Made by a program: the position numbers and the translations under genes. The notes below the pieces were generated by a model. It saw only the letters and a list, made by a program, of their open reading frames with translations. It did no database searches and was not told where the DNA came from. 64,000 nucleotides of DNA from Corynebacterium terpenotabidum Y-11 (GTDB lineage Bacteria > Actinomycetota > Actinomycetes > Mycobacteriales > Mycobacteriaceae): contig NC_021663.1 of NCBI RefSeq assembly GCF_000418365.1, positions 2,170,001-2,234,000 on the forward strand, in the 5' to 3' direction. Below, in pieces: positions 15,145 through 26,005 of this stretch. Each line of letters begins with the position of its first letter. Positions within the stretch are counted from its first letter, which is position 1.

Positions 15145-16095
15145 ATGTGGACACAAGCGACTTCCTGGATGGCAGAACGGCAGGTCGCACTCTATCTGCT
15201 GGCACTGCTCGGTGGCGCGGTCATCGGGTCAGCGGACCCGCTGGTCGCCGGTCCGACGGAGGCGCTGATCACCCCGGTGCTGGGGCTGCTGCTTTACGCG
15301 ACATTCCTGGCGGTACCCTTCGGCCGGATCGGTCGGGCGCTGCGGGACCGACGGTTCCTGCTGACCGTGTTCGCACTGAACTTCATCGTGGTGCCGGTCG
15401 TGGTGTGGCTGCTGACCCGTGGCATCGCCTCGGATGATGCACTGTATGTCGGGGTCCTGTTCGTCCTGCTCGCACCATGTGTGGATTACGTGATCGTGTT
15501 CACCGGGATGGCGGGAGGGGCCGCGGACCGACTGCTCGGGGCGACGCCACTGCTCATGCTGGCACAGCTGGTACTGCTGCCGATGTGGCTGCAGCTGTTC
15601 GCCGGGCCCGAGGTGGTGGCGTCGGTCGACGTCCTGCCCTTCTTCTCGGCATTCCTGTGGCTCATCGTGGTGCCGCTGATCGCGGCAGCGGTGACGCAGC
15701 GGGTGGGCCGGACCGGGACGGCGGTGATGCGTGGCATGGACGGCCTGATGGTGCCGTTGATGATGGTGACGCTGTTCGTAGTGGTGGCCTCGCAGATCAC
15801 CCGGGTTTCCGGGCGGTGGTCTGATCTCCTGGCCGTGGTCCCGGTGTTCCTGGGGTTCGCACTGGTCATGGCGTTGCTCGCGGAGCTGGCCGGGTCGCGG
15901 GCACAGTTGGACATTCCGGGACAACGAGCGGTGGTGTTCACCGCGGTGACCCGGAATTCGCTGGTGGTGCTGCCGCTGGTGCTCGCCCTGCCGGTGGCCT
16001 ATGAGCTGTCAGCACTGGTGGTGGTGACGCAGACGCTGGTGGAGCTGGTCGTCATGGTGGTGATGGTGCGGGTCGTGCCGCGGTGGGTGCGGTAG
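15145..16095 (+). CDS. ACR3/BASS-family transporter, arsenic-resistance-like
   Basis: A 316-residue membrane protein with about ten hydrophobic helices spread over its full length. The LNFIVVPVVVWLL segment and the VLLAPCVDYVIVFTGMAGG segment with its conserved Cys match the ACR3/bile-acid-sodium-symporter superfamily as annotated in actinobacterial arsenic resistance proteins. It may export arsenite or move an organic anion. There is no arsR or arsC beside it, so the substrate is open. It starts seven bases after the previous gene and is likely cotranscribed. Confidence 0.75.
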   Translation: MWTQATSWMAERQVALYLLALLGGAVIGSADPLVAGPTEALITPVLGLLLYATFLAVPFGRIGRALRDRRFLLTVFALNFIVVPVVVWLLTRGIASDDALYVGVLFVLLAPCVDYVIVFTGMAGGAADRLLGATPLLMLAQLVLLPMWLQLFAGPEVVASVDVLPFFSAFLWLIVVPLIAAAVTQRVGRTGTAVMRGMDGLMVPLMMVTLFVVVASQITRVSGRWSDLLAVVPVFLGFALVMALLAELAGSRAQLDIPGQRAVVFTAVTRNSLVVLPLVLALPVAYELSALVVVTQTLVELVVMVVMVRVVPRWVR

Positions 16096-16117
16096 CTACG
16101 CCCGTGGGCGACACCGG

Positions 16118-16972
16118 TCACGCCAGGGGGGCCCGCTTCACCCGCGTCTCCTCCGCCCGGGCGGCGAGGTCGGCGTCGGCCGGATAATCCACCGCGACCA
16201 GGTTCAGTCCGCACGCCGGTGCGACGGGCACCATCGAACTGCGCGTCCGCTCCGTCAGCAGGTCACCGGTGAACCCGGGGTCGCGGCGCCCCTCCCCCAC
16301 CGTCAACACCGCGCCGACCAAGGAACGCACCATCGACCAGCAGAAGGCGTCCGCCACGACCGTCGCCTCGTAGGTCTCGGGCTCCTGCGCGGTCGACACC
16401 TCCCGCCAGGTGAAGGACTGCAGGTCACGCACCGTCGTCGATCCCTCCCGGTATTTACAGAACGCCGCGAAGTCATGCAGCCCGACGAGGATGTCGGACG
16501 CCGCCTGCACCGTCCCCAGGTCGACCGACCGACGCCACCGGGCGGTGTCCCGCCGGCGCAACGGCGAGGGACCGGCCAGTGCTGTCGTCACCCGGTACCG
16601 GTAGTGGCGGCGCAAAGCGGAAAACCGGGCGTCGAACCCGACTGGCGCGGCGGCAGCCCCGTGCACCCGCACATCCTCCGGCAGCATCCGCGACAACCGC
16701 CGCACCAGATCGGCCGGCTCCTGCAAGGACCGCTGACCGAAGGCGGACGCCGGCACATCGACGTGCGCGACCTGCCCGTCCGCATGGACTCCGGCATCCG
16801 TGCGTCCCGCCACGACGAGTTCCACCGGCGTGCGGAACACCAATGACAACTTCTCCTCGAGGATGCCCTGCACCGTCCGCAGCGAGGCCTGCGGCCCCTT
16901 CTGTGCCGCCCACCCGTGGAAATCCGTTCCGTCGTAGGCGATATCCAGGCGTACCCGCACCAGATCCGTCAC
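16118..16972 (-). CDS. truA: tRNA pseudouridine(38-40) synthase TruA
   Basis: A 284-residue TruA. The N-terminus has [18 protein letters not shown]. The catalytic Asp is in [20 protein letters not shown] (about 50-70), and the C-terminal half has [19 protein letters not shown]. It converts U38-U40 of the tRNA anticodon stem-loop to pseudouridine. GTG at 16972 overlaps the stop of the DUF998 gene upstream by four bases, so the two are translationally coupled. Location beside rplQ is normal for actinobacteria. Confidence 0.93.
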   Translation of the reverse strand: MTDLVRVRLDIAYDGTDFHGWAAQKGPQASLRTVQGILEEKLSLVFRTPVELVVAGRTDAGVHADGQVAHVDVPASAFGQRSLQEPADLVRRLSRMLPEDVRVHGAAAAPVGFDARFSALRRHYRYRVTTALAGPSPLRRRDTARWRRSVDLGTVQAASDILVGLHDFAAFCKYREGSTTVRDLQSFTWREVSTAQEPETYEATVVADAFCWSMVRSLVGAVLTVGEGRRDPGFTGDLLTERTRSSMVPVAPACGLNLVAVDYPADADLAARAEETRVKRAPLA

Positions 16973-17772
16973 TCATCCACCTCCCGGCCGAAACCGGCCG
17001 TCGCTGCGCTGCTCGGACCGGCCTTGATCGCCCAGTGCTGCCGCTCCATCGCCGCGACGCGCATCCGTTCCCGGTCCGCCGCACCGCCCAGGCTGATCAG
17101 TCCGAGTCCGAAGACGACGATCCAGACGGTCAGCACGTCCAAGGCGACACGTTCGAACGCGCCGGGCATCACATCGCGTCCGGAGAAGATGAGGGTCAGC
17201 GCGCCGACGATGGAGAAGAATTCCATGACGCGGGTGATCGGAACATAGGCGCCGTAGATCAACGGGTGGGCGTCGCCGGTCGTCTCGGCGTGGCGGGTGG
17301 CTGAATCGACGAGGACCTCCATCGCCGCCCACATGGCGATGAGGTACAGCAGTAGCGCAATATCGTGCCCGAGGCCGTGGACGTCCACCGGAATCACGCC
17401 GGAGACCACCGTCGCCAACCCGGCCACACCGAGCAGGGACGCCGTCCCGATCACCCCCTGGTCACCGTCGCGGCGGGCGGCGACGGCCATCAGCACCGCC
17501 GCGCAGACGACGAGGAGTCCGGAGGCGATCACCGTCGCCGCCGTCACCGTATGCTGCGGGTTGCACACGAACCGCACACCGGAGGTGTCACGGAGCACCC
17601 CGCAGGTCGACGCCGCGAGATCCGAGGACCGGTTCTCGGTGAGCGAGTACATGCCCTTCCAGCGCAGCAGGCCGATGAGCTGCCCCACCAGGACCGCGAC
17701 GCCGCTGAGCACCAGAAGAACACCGGAGGTCCGATAGGAGACCGGGCTGTGCAGGGTGGACCGCGGGGACAT
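16969..17772 (-). CDS. DUF998 family membrane protein
   Basis: A 267-residue membrane protein with six or seven hydrophobic helices. It has the [18 protein letters not shown] and [24 protein letters not shown] segments typical of DUF998. Its biochemical role is unknown. It is translated just before truA with a four-base overlap. Upstream (17773-17876) is a short non-coding stretch before the rplQ terminator. Confidence 0.75.
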   Translation of the reverse strand: MSPRSTLHSPVSYRTSGVLLVLSGVAVLVGQLIGLLRWKGMYSLTENRSSDLAASTCGVLRDTSGVRFVCNPQHTVTAATVIASGLLVVCAAVLMAVAARRDGDQGVIGTASLLGVAGLATVVSGVIPVDVHGLGHDIALLLYLIAMWAAMEVLVDSATRHAETTGDAHPLIYGAYVPITRVMEFFSIVGALTLIFSGRDVMPGAFERVALDVLTVWIVVFGLGLISLGGAADRERMRVAAMERQHWAIKAGPSSAATAGFGREVDE

Positions 17773-17876
17773 TGCTCCAAGTCTAGCAGCGCAATTTCCG
17801 TCCGCCCTGGCAGCACCTGGCAGGACACTGCCGGTTCCCCGGTCCGGTGGTGGGAACCCTTCGCCGGACGCGAAAA

Positions 17877-17921
17877 ACCCTCACCGGCTCGCGGAGCGGA
17901 CTCCTGCGTACCGGTGAGGGT
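17877..17921 (-). terminator. intrinsic terminator of the rpsM-rplQ operon
   Basis: Perfect 11-bp stem ACCCTCACCGG / CCGGTGAGGGT with a 23-base loop. On the minus strand the stem is followed by TTTTT. It lies 20 bases after the rplQ stop. Confidence 0.85.
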
Positions 17922-17941
17922 GTCTCGTCGACCGGGGAGAA

Positions 17942-18472
17942 CTACTTCTCCTCGGCGGTCTCCTCAGCAGCCTCGGCGGCCTCAGCCTCAGCGGCTTCGT
18001 CGGCGGCGGCAGCGTCGGTGGCCTCGTCGGCCTCGACCTCGGGAACCTCGGTCTCCTCGACCTCAGCCTGTGCGGCGGCGGCCTTGGTGGCGCGCTCCGC
18101 CTCGGAGGAGGCGAGCTCCTCGAGGACCAGGGAGATCTGGGACACGGGGGCGTTGTCGCCCTTACGGTTCTCCAGCTTGATGATGCGGGTGTAACCGCCC
18201 GGGCGACCCTCGAACTGCGGCGCGAGCTCGTTGAACAGGTAGGCGACGACCTCCTTGTTCGGGATGAGCTTCAGGACGTTGCGGCGGTCCGCCACAGTGC
18301 CCTTCTTGGCCTTGGTGATGATCTTCTCGACGTACGGGCGCAGCAGCTTGGCCTTCGCGTCCGTGGTCTTGATGGCGTGGTGCTCGATGAGCTGAGCAGC
18401 CAGGTTGGCGAGGATCTTCTTCTGGTGGGAAGCAGATCCGCCGAGGCGGGCACCCTTCTTCGGGGTAGGCAT
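17942..18472 (-). CDS. rplQ: 50S ribosomal protein L17 with acidic C-terminal tail
   Basis: A 176-residue L17. The first ~120 residues carry the family text ([55 protein letters not shown]). The last ~55 residues are an Ala/Glu-rich tail, giving a protein longer than the 116-130 residues usual elsewhere; such tails are common in corynebacterial L17. It is the last gene of the operon that begins at rpsM. Confidence 0.96.
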   Translation of the reverse strand: MPTPKKGARLGGSASHQKKILANLAAQLIEHHAIKTTDAKAKLLRPYVEKIITKAKKGTVADRRNVLKLIPNKEVVAYLFNELAPQFEGRPGGYTRIIKLENRKGDNAPVSQISLVLEELASSEAERATKAAAAQAEVEETEVPEVEADEATDAAAADEAAEAEAAEAAEETAEEK

Positions 18473-18571
18473 AACTTCTCCTCGTGAATTTCTGTTGAGC
18501 GCTGGGCGTCCGCCACGCGGTGCACGGTGGACGCGGGTAGCTACTTCAGGTCCGGGGACCCGGCGTAACCC

Positions 18572-19585
18572 CTATTCGGCGATGTCCTCGCCCTCGGTGT
18601 CCAGGAACTCACCGGTTTCTGCGTCGTAGCCTTCGATGCTGTTGATGTCGAAGCCTTCCGGCGCGTCCTTGAGACCCAGGCCCAGCTCGGCGAGCTTGAC
18701 CTTGACCTCGTTGATGGACTTCTGACCGAAGTTCCGGATGTCCAGCAGATCGGACTCCGTGCGGGCGGCGAGCTCGCCGACCGTGTGGATGTCCTCACGC
18801 TTGAGGCAGTTGTAGGAGCGGACGGAGAAGTCGAGGTCCTCGATGGGGAGGCTGTAGGCGGCGATGTGCTCCGTCTCCTGCGGGGACGGACCGATCTCGA
18901 TGCCTTCGGCCTCGGTGTTGAGCTCGCGGGCGAGACCGAACAGCTCCACCAGGGTTCCGCCGGCGGACGCCATGGCGTCTCGGGCGGTGATGGAGTTCTT
19001 GGTCTCCACGTCGATGACCAGCTTGTCGAAGTCGGTGCGCTGTTCCACACGGGTGGCCTCGACCTTGTAGCTGACCTTGAGCACCGGGGAGTAGATCTGG
19101 TCGACCGGGATACGGCCGATCTCACCGGTGGTCGTGGCGGCGGGCACGTAGCCGCGACCGCGCTCGACGACGAGCTCGATATCCAGCTTGCCCTGCTCGT
19201 TGAGGGTGGCGATGTTCAGGTCCGGGTTGTGGACCTCCACACCGGCCGGGACAACGACGTCGGCACCGGTGACGGAGCCGAGGCCCTCCTTGCGGATGTA
19301 CATGGTGACCGGCTCATCGGAATCCGAGGACAGAACCAGGGACTTGATGTTGAGGATGATGTCGGAGACATCTTCCTTGACACCCGGGATGGTGGTGAAC
19401 TCGTGGAGCACACCCTCGATCCGGATGGAGGTCACTGCAGCGCCCGGGATGGACGACAGCAGGGTACGGCGCAGGGAGTTGCCGAGGGTGTAACCGAAGC
19501 CGGGCTCGAGCGGTTCAATGACGAACCGCGACCGGGCCGGGCTGATGTACTCCTCGGTGAGCTGGGGGCGCTGGGAAATCAGCAT
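18572..19585 (-). CDS. rpoA: RNA polymerase alpha subunit
   Basis: A 337-residue alpha subunit. The N-terminal assembly domain has [44 protein letters not shown]. The C-terminal domain (from ~250) has [23 protein letters not shown] and [13 protein letters not shown], the helix-hairpin-helix that contacts UP elements and activators. A short acidic tail follows. It is cotranscribed with rpsD upstream and rplQ downstream. Confidence 0.97.
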   Translation of the reverse strand: MLISQRPQLTEEYISPARSRFVIEPLEPGFGYTLGNSLRRTLLSSIPGAAVTSIRIEGVLHEFTTIPGVKEDVSDIILNIKSLVLSSDSDEPVTMYIRKEGLGSVTGADVVVPAGVEVHNPDLNIATLNEQGKLDIELVVERGRGYVPAATTTGEIGRIPVDQIYSPVLKVSYKVEATRVEQRTDFDKLVIDVETKNSITARDAMASAGGTLVELFGLARELNTEAEGIEIGPSPQETEHIAAYSLPIEDLDFSVRSYNCLKREDIHTVGELAARTESDLLDIRNFGQKSINEVKVKLAELGLGLKDAPEGFDINSIEGYDAETGEFLDTEGEDIAE

Positions 19586-19656
19586 CGGGGAACTTCTCCT
19601 TCTCGGCGTCCGCTATTTGACGCCACATGAGGTGAACAGGGGAACCGGGTGGTCCC

Positions 19657-20262
19657 TTACTTGGAGTAGAACTCGACGATCAGCTGCTCCTGCAGCGGAA
19701 TGTCGATCTGGGCGCGCTCGGGCAGCTGGTGCACGAGGATGCGCAGGGTGGACGGCACGACCTGCAGCCAGGCCGGGACGACCGAGTCGACCAGGTTTTC
19801 CTGAGCCTCTTCGAACCACAGCATCGCGCGGGAACGGTCCCGGACGTCGATGATGTCGTACTTGGAGACCTGGAAGGACGGCACGTTGATCTTCTTGCCG
19901 TTCACGGTGAAGTGACCGTGGGAGACCAGCTGACGGGCCTGACGACGCGTGCGGGCGAGGCCGGCACGGTAGACGACGTTGTCGAGACGGGCCTCGAGCA
20001 GGATGACCAGGTTGTCGCCGGTCTTACCCGGACGGCGGTTGGCCTCCGCGTAGTAACGGCGGAACTGCTTCTCCATGACGCCGTAGGTGAAGCGGGCCTT
20101 CTGCTTCTCCTGCAGCTGGGTGAGGTACTCGGACTCCTTGATGCGTCCACGACCAGCCTGTCCGGGCGGGTACGGGCGACGCTCGAAGGAGCGGTCTCCG
20201 CCGACGAGGTCGACGCGGAGGCGACGGGACTTACGGGTTGCTGAACCGGTATAACGGGCCAT
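19657..20262 (-). CDS. rpsD: 30S ribosomal protein S4
   Basis: A 201-residue S4 with N-terminal MARYTGSATRKSRRLRVDL. The S4 RNA-binding domain lies near residues 92-155 (RLDNVVYRAGLARTRRQARQLVSHGHFTVNGKKINVPS). It lacks the four N-terminal zinc-binding cysteines, so it is the zinc-free form common in actinobacteria. S4 is a primary 16S rRNA binder and often controls its own operon. Confidence 0.97.
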   Translation of the reverse strand: MARYTGSATRKSRRLRVDLVGGDRSFERRPYPPGQAGRGRIKESEYLTQLQEKQKARFTYGVMEKQFRRYYAEANRRPGKTGDNLVILLEARLDNVVYRAGLARTRRQARQLVSHGHFTVNGKKINVPSFQVSKYDIIDVRDRSRAMLWFEEAQENLVDSVVPAWLQVVPSTLRILVHQLPERAQIDIPLQEQLIVEFYSK

Positions 20263-20286
20263 TGGTGTAGTTCCTGTCCTTTCTTC

Positions 20287-20691
20287 TTAGACGCGGCGAC
20301 GCTTCGGCGGACGGCAGCCGTTGTGCGGCTGGGGGGTCACGTCGGAGATGGTGCCGACCTCGAGGCCGGCGGTGGACAGGGAACGGATGGCGGTCTCGCG
20401 GCCGGAACCCGGGCCCTTGACGAAGACGTCGACCTTCTTCATGCCGTGCTCCATCGCCTTGCGGGCGGCGGACTCGGCAGCCATCTGGGCGGCGAAGGGG
20501 GTGGACTTACGGGAGCCCTTGAAGCCGACGTGGCCGGAGGACGCCCAGGAAATCACAGCACCCTTTTCGTCCGTGATGGAGACGATGGTGTTGTTGAAGG
20601 TGGACTTGATGTACGCGGCGCCGTGCGCCACGTTCTTCTTGACGACGCGGCGGCCGGTACGGCGCGCGCCAGCGCGTGCTTTCGGAGGCAT
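20287..20691 (-). CDS. rpsK: 30S ribosomal protein S11
   Basis: A 134-residue S11 with the family text [48 protein letters not shown] and the C-terminal [18 protein letters not shown]. It forms part of the 30S platform. It lies four bases upstream of the rpsM stop region in the same operon. Confidence 0.97.
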   Translation of the reverse strand: MPPKARAGARRTGRRVVKKNVAHGAAYIKSTFNNTIVSITDEKGAVISWASSGHVGFKGSRKSTPFAAQMAAESAARKAMEHGMKKVDVFVKGPGSGRETAIRSLSTAGLEVGTISDVTPQPHNGCRPPKRRRV

Positions 20692-20694
20692 CTC

Positions 20695-21063
20695 TTACTT
20701 CTTCTTTCCTGCGATCGTCTTCTTCGGGCCCTTACGGGTACGAGCGTTGGTCTTGGTCCGCTGACCGCGCACGGGCAGGCCACGACGGTGGCGCAGGCCC
20801 TGGTAGCAGCCGATCTCAATCTTGCGACGGATGTCGGCGGCGACCTCGCGGCGGAGGTCACCCTCGACCTTCCAGGAGGACTCGATGACGTCCTTGAGAG
20901 CGGAAACCTGCTCGTCGGTCAGGTCCTTGGACCGCAGGTCGGGAGAGATGCCGGTCTTCTCCAGCAGCTCGGCGGATCGGGCGGGGCCGATGCCGTAAAT
21001 GTAGGTGAGTGCGATCTCCATGCGCTTGTCGCGGGGGAGATCAACACCAGCAAGGCGTGCCAT
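20695..21063 (-). CDS. rpsM: 30S ribosomal protein S13
   Basis: A 122-residue S13 that starts [26 protein letters not shown]. It contains the [22 protein letters not shown] tail. The ATG at 21063 is chosen by family length, since the open frame continues 44 codons upstream without family similarity. It heads the rpsM-rpsK-rpsD-rpoA-rplQ operon. A GGAAGGAAC ribosome-binding site precedes it. No rpmJ (L36) lies between it and infA. Confidence 0.96.
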   Translation of the reverse strand: MARLAGVDLPRDKRMEIALTYIYGIGPARSAELLEKTGISPDLRSKDLTDEQVSALKDVIESSWKVEGDLRREVAADIRRKIEIGCYQGLRHRRGLPVRGQRTKTNARTRKGPKKTIAGKKK

Positions 21064-21110
21064 GTGGCAGTTCCTTCCGGATAATGAGCGGCGGTTTGCT
21101 CCACACACGT

Positions 21111-21206
21111 CCCGGCGTCCCTGCCCCCTTCGTGAAGGGGGAGGACGCCGGGCTCCGGCCGCCGCGGCCGGAGGTGAGCCCCGGTGACGGTGCACGTGGC
21201 ACCGTC
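21111..21206 (-). promoter_or_regulatory. three consecutive hairpins in the infA-rpsM gap
   Basis: Three strong inverted repeats occur within 96 bases. At 21111-21152 arms CCCGGCGTCC/GGACGCCGGG enclose CCCCCTTC/GAAGGGGG. At 21153-21173 arms are CTCCGGCC/GGCCGGAG. At 21186-21206 arms are GACGGTGC/GCACCGTC. None is followed by a T-run on the minus strand, so a simple terminator is less likely than a structured 5' leader of the rpsM operon. Such leaders bind S4 or S13-type regulators in other bacteria. Confidence 0.55.
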
Positions 21207-21282
21207 CACGGGATGGTGAGCGGAGGCGAATGTCTTGTGCCGTCCCGACTGGGTGGGGCGGAGAGGACAGCCGGCGCGCGGT

Positions 21283-21504
21283 CTACTTGTAGCGGTAGAC
21301 GATGCGCCCGCGGGTCAGGTCGTACGGCGACAGTTCGACGACGACCCGGTCCTCGGGAAGGATACGGATGTAGTGCTGACGCATCTTGCCGGAGATGTGT
21401 GCGAGCACCTTGTGCCCGTTGTCCAGCTCAACGCGGAACATCGCGTTCGGCAGGGGCTCGACAATCTTGCCCTCAACCTCGATGGCGCCTTCCTTCTTAG
21501 CCAT
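21283..21504 (-). CDS. infA: translation initiation factor IF-1
   Basis: A 73-residue S1-fold protein, [73 protein letters not shown] in outline. It binds the A site of the 30S subunit during initiation. ATG at 21504 fits the family length. An in-frame GTG three codons upstream (21513) also exists. The GGAGG between them lies only two bases from the ATG, so the start is slightly uncertain. A bulged hairpin at 21521-21564 sits in the 5' untranslated region. Confidence 0.95.
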   Translation of the reverse strand: MAKKEGAIEVEGKIVEPLPNAMFRVELDNGHKVLAHISGKMRQHYIRILPEDRVVVELSPYDLTRGRIVYRYK

Positions 21505-21667
21505 ATCCTCCACTTTTCCCGGTCAGGGCAGCTCCGCGGCGGTTGCCGGGGCCGGAGCCTGACCACAGTCTGGTTCGGTCGGCGCGCGCGTGACGTCCGA
21601 GGGACGTCGACGTGCACACCAACGGATGACTTTACTGCATGGGGGCAGCGGAAACAACCTGGTGCAG

Positions 21668-22462
21668 TCAGTACCGCGGCGTGAGGATACGGGGGCCGTC
21701 TGCGGTCGCGGCGACCGTGTGCTCCCAGTGGGACGCGACGGTGCCGTCGACCGTCTTCACCCCCCAGTCATCGTCGAGCACATAGGACTCGACCGTTCCA
21801 AGCGCCAGCATCGGCTCTATCGCCAGAGTGGACCCGATCTCGATCAGCGGTCCCTTGTTCGGTCGGCCCTCGTTGGCGAGGTAGGGCTCCTCGTGCATCT
21901 CGTGCCCGATCCCGTGCCCGCCGTAGCCGTCGACGATGAACAGCGGAACACCGAACTTCGCCTCGGCGGCGCGGGTGGCCTCCTCCAGTGCCCAGGACAC
22001 GTCGGTCAGCCGGTTGCCCGGGACCATCGCCTTGAGCCCTTCGTAGAGCACCCACTCCGTGGCCTCGTTGAGCTTCCGGGCGTCCTCCCGGAGTTCGCCG
22101 ATGCCGAAAGTCCAGGCTGAGTCCCCCACCCAGCCGTCGAGGGTGGCCCCGCAGTCGATGGAGACCAGATCACCCTCGGCGAGGACGGTCTCCTTGTCCG
22201 GGATCCCGTGGACGATCATGTCGTTGACCGAGGCGCAGATGCTCCCCGGGAATCCGCCGTACCCCTTGAACGTGGGGTAGGCGCCGGCTTCGCGGATGGT
22301 GGACTCGGCGATCGCGTCGAGGTCCAGCGTGGTCATCCCCGGCTCCGCAGCGGCCTTCACCGCCTGCAGTGCCCGGCCGACGATCTCGCCGGCGGCCTGC
22401 ATACCGTCGAGCTGCTCGGCGGACTTGCCCGGGATGGTCTTGCGCGACCGGCGGAAACCCAC
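21668..22462 (-). CDS. map: methionine aminopeptidase, type I
   Basis: A 264-residue MetAP1. The metal ligands are in [22 protein letters not shown] (two Asp), [14 protein letters not shown] (His) and [11 protein letters not shown] / WEHTVAAT (Glu). Substrate His is in [11 protein letters not shown]. It removes the initiator Met from nascent proteins. It follows adk by 15 bases in the secY-adk-map unit. Confidence 0.95.
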   Translation of the reverse strand: MGFRRSRKTIPGKSAEQLDGMQAAGEIVGRALQAVKAAAEPGMTTLDLDAIAESTIREAGAYPTFKGYGGFPGSICASVNDMIVHGIPDKETVLAEGDLVSIDCGATLDGWVGDSAWTFGIGELREDARKLNEATEWVLYEGLKAMVPGNRLTDVSWALEEATRAAEAKFGVPLFIVDGYGGHGIGHEMHEEPYLANEGRPNKGPLIEIGSTLAIEPMLALGTVESYVLDDDWGVKTVDGTVASHWEHTVAATADGPRILTPRY

Positions 22463-22477
22463 GGTACGTTCCTGCCT

Positions 22478-23023
22478 CTAGCGGTCGAGGGCGTCCAGGG
22501 TTGCCGAGGAGATGTCCTCGACGGTGCCCTCGGCGTCAATGTTGACGATGATGTCGCTGTAGAACTCGATCAGCGGCGCGGTCTCGTCCCGGTAGACCTG
22601 CAGACGGGTGCGGATGGTCTGCTCATTGTCGTCCTTGCGACCGCGGGAGAGCATGCGCTCGACGACGACGTCCTCGGACACGCGGTAGTTGATCACGGCG
22701 TTGAGCTTCTCGCCGGACTCGCCGAGCATCTCGCCGAGGATCTCGGCCTGCTCGACAGTGCGCGGGAACCCGTCGAGGAGGAAACCGTCGGCGGCATCGT
22801 CCTGGGCCAGGCGCGACCGGACCATGTCGGCGGTGACGGAGGTCGGGACGAGCTTGCCGGCGTCGATGTAGGACTGGGCCAGCTTGCCGAGCTCGGTCTC
22901 CTTGCCGATGTTCTCGCGGAACAGGTCGCCGGTGGAGATGTGGGGGACCTGCAGGGCGTCCGCGAGGACTGCGGCCTGGGTACCCTTGCCCGCACCGGGC
23001 GGGCCGAGGAGAACGAGTCTCAT
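22478..23023 (-). CDS. adk: adenylate kinase
   Basis: A 181-residue short-form adenylate kinase. The P-loop is [17 protein letters not shown]. The NMP-binding part has [12 protein letters not shown]. The [13 protein letters not shown] motif lies near 85-97, and a short LID has [29 protein letters not shown]. It balances AMP, ADP and ATP. Its start overlaps the secY stop by four bases. Confidence 0.96.
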   Translation of the reverse strand: MRLVLLGPPGAGKGTQAAVLADALQVPHISTGDLFRENIGKETELGKLAQSYIDAGKLVPTSVTADMVRSRLAQDDAADGFLLDGFPRTVEQAEILGEMLGESGEKLNAVINYRVSEDVVVERMLSRGRKDDNEQTIRTRLQVYRDETAPLIEFYSDIIVNIDAEGTVEDISSATLDALDR

Positions 23024-24351
23024 TTCAGGAATCCTTCGTAGTTGGCTTGCATGAGCTGGGACTCGATCTGTTTGACGGTGGTCAGCGCGACCGAGACCAT
23101 AATCAGAATAGCGGTACCGCCGAAGGCACCCAGTCCGTTACCCCCTCCATCGGAGGTGATACCGGCGGAGAGCGCCAGGTTCGGGATGATGGCGATGACC
23201 GCGAGGTAGATCGAACCGACCGTGAGCAGACGGTTCATCACCCAGCCGAGGTACTCCGCGGTGGGCCGGCCCGGACGGATGCCCGGGATGAATCCACCGT
23301 ACTTCTTCATGTTGTCGGCCTGGTCGTTGGGGTCGTACTGGATCGACACGTAGAAGAACGCGAAGAAGATAATCAGCACGGCCATGAACACGATGTACCG
23401 CCAGTCCGACGGGTCCGTGAGGATGTTCATCACATCGCGGTTCCACCAGTTGTCGGACTGTCCCCCGCCGCCGGACTGGATGATCTGGGTGATGAGGATC
23501 GGCACGGTCAGCAGCGAGGACGCGAAGATCACCGGGATGACGCCGGCCTGGTTGACCTTCAGCGGCAGGTAGGTCGAGGTCTCGCCGTACTGACGACGAC
23601 CGACCATGCGCTTGGCGTACTGCACCGGGATGCGGCGCTGGCCCTGCTCGACGAACACGACGAGCACGACGAGGACGAGCATCGCGACGACGACGCCGGC
23701 GAAGACGAATCCACCGGACTCGCGGAGGATGCTCATGCCCTGGGCCGGCAGGTGCGTTGCCATACCGGCGACGATCAGCAGCGACATGCCGTTGCCGATA
23801 CCGCGGTCGGTGATCAGCTCACCCATCCACATCACCAGCACGGCACCGGCGGTCATGATGACGACCATGGTGACGATGCCGAAGATGCCGGTCCCGTCGC
23901 GCAGCACCTGCTGGCCGGAACCGAGCAGCTGGCGGTTGTTCGCCAGCGCCACGATGCCCGCGGACTGCAGCAGCGCGAGGGCGACGGTGAGGTAGCGGGT
24001 GTACTCGGTCATCTTCGCCTGACCGGACTGCCCCTCCTTCTTCAGCTGCTCGAACCGTGGGATGACCACGGTGAGCAGCTGCACGATGATGGACGCCGTG
24101 ATGTAGGGCATGATGCCGATCGCGAAGATGGACAGCTGCAGCAGCGCACCTCCGGAGAAGAGGTTGATCAGGCTGTACATGCTGGTCTGGCCGTCCGATG
24201 TCAGGTTACGGACCTGCTCTGTGACTATCGCATAGTCAACGCCTGGCGTCGGGATCTGCGAGCCGATCCGGTACAGGATGATCATTCCGATGGTGAAGAG
24301 GATCTTCCTGCGCAGATCGGCATCCCGGAACGCCGAGAGTATGGCGGTCAC
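23020..24351 (-). CDS. secY: protein translocase subunit SecY
   Basis: A 443-residue SecY with ten transmembrane helices. The N-terminal [36 protein letters not shown] and C-terminal [25 protein letters not shown] are strongly conserved. The plug region [25 protein letters not shown] is intact. GTG at 24351 is chosen because AGGAGGC lies seven bases upstream and the family begins here; the open frame runs 47 codons further. It forms the membrane channel for Sec export. Confidence 0.96.
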   Translation of the reverse strand: MTAILSAFRDADLRRKILFTIGMIILYRIGSQIPTPGVDYAIVTEQVRNLTSDGQTSMYSLINLFSGGALLQLSIFAIGIMPYITASIIVQLLTVVIPRFEQLKKEGQSGQAKMTEYTRYLTVALALLQSAGIVALANNRQLLGSGQQVLRDGTGIFGIVTMVVIMTAGAVLVMWMGELITDRGIGNGMSLLIVAGMATHLPAQGMSILRESGGFVFAGVVVAMLVLVVLVVFVEQGQRRIPVQYAKRMVGRRQYGETSTYLPLKVNQAGVIPVIFASSLLTVPILITQIIQSGGGGQSDNWWNRDVMNILTDPSDWRYIVFMAVLIIFFAFFYVSIQYDPNDQADNMKKYGGFIPGIRPGRPTAEYLGWVMNRLLTVGSIYLAVIAIIPNLALSAGITSDGGGNGLGAFGGTAILIMVSVALTTVKQIESQLMQANYEGFLK

Positions 24352-24625
24352 ATTTGCCTCCTGGCTCGATCCCGGTGGCGGTCGGCGTCCCTCCCCGGTC
24401 AGGGCCGGTGAGGGGTGGTGCCACCGAGTCGATGGGTCTACATGGTGTATCCGTGTTCCGGGCGCCTGGCATGGCGGACCATCAACGGACAATGGACAAC
24501 TGCAACAGGATAGCAGGGGTGGCCCCGGACATGACGATCCGCGGGGGCGCTAACCGACTTCGCCCTCCCCGCACGGCACGTCCTGACCGGAGTTCCCCCG
24601 CCCGACCAGGCCCGCACATGACAGA
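24352..24625. other. non-coding gap upstream of secY
   Basis: About 270 bases between the rplO terminator and the secY start. No gene, repeat or RNA is recognised. It must contain the promoter of secY-adk-map on the minus strand, because a strong terminator precedes it. Confidence 0.5.
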
Positions 24626-24657
24626 ACCCCGCCCCCTGCGGTGCAGGGGAGCGGGGT
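24626..24657 (-). terminator. terminator after rplO
   Basis: A 14-bp GC-rich stem (ACCCCGC and CCCCTGC paired with GCAGGGG and GCGGGGT, one bulged A) with a three-base loop, 28 bases after the rplO stop. The following minus-strand sequence is TTCTGTC, a weak T-tract. It separates the rpsH-rplO operon from secY. Confidence 0.75.
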
Positions 24658-24685
24658 CCGGTGTGGGGCTCATGCCCCGTGGGAA

Positions 24686-25132
24686 CTACGCCTCGGTGGT
24701 GGAACCACCGGCGGCGGAGATCTTCTCCACGGCGGACCGGGAGAACTTGTCGGCGGTGACGTTGACCGCGACAGCGATCTCGCCGTTACCGAGGATCTTC
24801 ACCGGCTGCTTCGGCCGGACGAGACCGGCGGCGACGATGTCGGCGACAGTGATGTCGCCACCGTTCGGGAAGGCCTTCTCCAGATCGGAGACATTGACGA
24901 CCTGGAACACGACGCGGGCCGGGTTCTTGAAGCCCTTGAGCTTCGGCAGGCGCATGTGCAGCGGCATCTGTCCACCCTCGAAGGCGGCAGAGACCTGCTT
25001 GCGGGCCTTGGTGCCCTTGGTACCGCGACCGGCGGTCTTACCCTTGGACGCCTCGCCACGACCCACGCGGGTCTTGGCGGTGTTGGCACCCTTGGTCGGA
25101 CGCAGGTCGTGGAGCTTGATGGGTTCGCTCAT
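24686..25132 (-). CDS. rplO: 50S ribosomal protein L15
   Basis: A 148-residue L15: [42 protein letters not shown] at the N-terminus and [19 protein letters not shown] in the middle. It is a late-assembly 50S protein and the last gene of its operon, three bases after rpmD. Confidence 0.97.
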   Translation of the reverse strand: MSEPIKLHDLRPTKGANTAKTRVGRGEASKGKTAGRGTKGTKARKQVSAAFEGGQMPLHMRLPKLKGFKNPARVVFQVVNVSDLEKAFPNGGDITVADIVAAGLVRPKQPVKILGNGEIAVAVNVTADKFSRSAVEKISAAGGSTTEA

Positions 25133-25135
25133 TTT

Positions 25136-25321
25136 CTACTCCCCTGCAACTTCCTCGACCTCGACCATGTGGCGCACGGTGTTGATCTGACCGCGGACCA
25201 CCGGAGTGTCCTCGCGGACGACCGAGTGTCCGATACGCTTCAGGCCGAGCGAGCGCAGCGACTCACGCTGCTTCGGCTTCGTGGCGACTTTACCCTTACG
25301 CTGGGTGATCTTCAGTGCCAT
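25136..25321 (-). CDS. rpmD: 50S ribosomal protein L30
   Basis: A 61-residue L30 starting [38 protein letters not shown]. The ATG at 25321 is set by family length; the frame is open far upstream only as a shadow of rpsE. It lies between rpsE and rplO with gaps of two and three bases. Confidence 0.95.
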   Translation of the reverse strand: MALKITQRKGKVATKPKQRESLRSLGLKRIGHSVVREDTPVVRGQINTVRHMVEVEEVAGE

Positions 25322-25323
25322 GG

Positions 25324-25965
25324 TTACGCTCCCTGTCCTGCGGCGCGGGCACGGAGCATCGCGGCCGGGGCGACCTCTTCGAGGGTCTTGCCACGGCGGG
25401 CGGCGACCTCTTCGGGCCGGACCAGCTGCTTGAGGGCGTCCACGGTGGCGTGGACGACGTTGATGGCGTTGTCGGAGCCGAGGGACTTCGACAGGACGTC
25501 CTGGACGCCGGCGCACTCGAGCACCGGGCGGGCGGCACCACCGGCGATGACACCGGTACCGGGGGCGGCCGGAGCCATCCACACGACACCAGCGGCAGCC
25601 TCACCCTGAACCGGGTGGGTGATGGTACCGGCGATCATCGGGACGCGGAAGAAGTTCTTGCGGGCTTCTTCGGCACCCTTCTGGATCGCGGCCGGAACTT
25701 CCTTGGCCTTGCCGTAGCCGACGCCGACCATGCCCTGGCCGTCGCCGACGATCACGAGAGCGGTGAAGCTGAAGCGACGACCACCCTTGACGACCTTGGA
25801 GACTCGGTTGATGGTGACGACGCGCTCGATGTACTGCGAGCGCTCGTCATCCTGGCCGCGGCGGTTTCCGCCACGACGGTCATCGCGGCCACGGCCACGG
25901 TTGTCACCGCGGCTGTTGTCGCGGTTGTTGCTGTCGGCGGAGCGACCGCCGTTACGATCCGACAT
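25324..25965 (-). CDS. rpsE: 30S ribosomal protein S5
   Basis: A 213-residue S5. A long Arg/Asp/Asn/Gly-rich N-terminal extension (about 45 residues) precedes the core [54 protein letters not shown] at 25965 has GGAAGGA seven bases upstream; a GTG just before it is a less likely start. S5 takes part in decoding accuracy. Confidence 0.96.
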   Translation of the reverse strand: MSDRNGGRSADSNNRDNSRGDNRGRGRDDRRGGNRRGQDDERSQYIERVVTINRVSKVVKGGRRFSFTALVIVGDGQGMVGVGYGKAKEVPAAIQKGAEEARKNFFRVPMIAGTITHPVQGEAAAGVVWMAPAAPGTGVIAGGAARPVLECAGVQDVLSKSLGSDNAINVVHATVDALKQLVRPEEVAARRGKTLEEVAPAAMLRARAAGQGA

Positions 25966-26005
25966 CACGCAGTCCTTCCGTCGGTGAGAATGTTGTCGTT
26001 GCGCA

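Noticed and set aside
21064..21282. rpmJ (L36) between infA and rpsM
   Set aside because: Both strands were read; no 37-residue L36-like frame exists, only hairpins.
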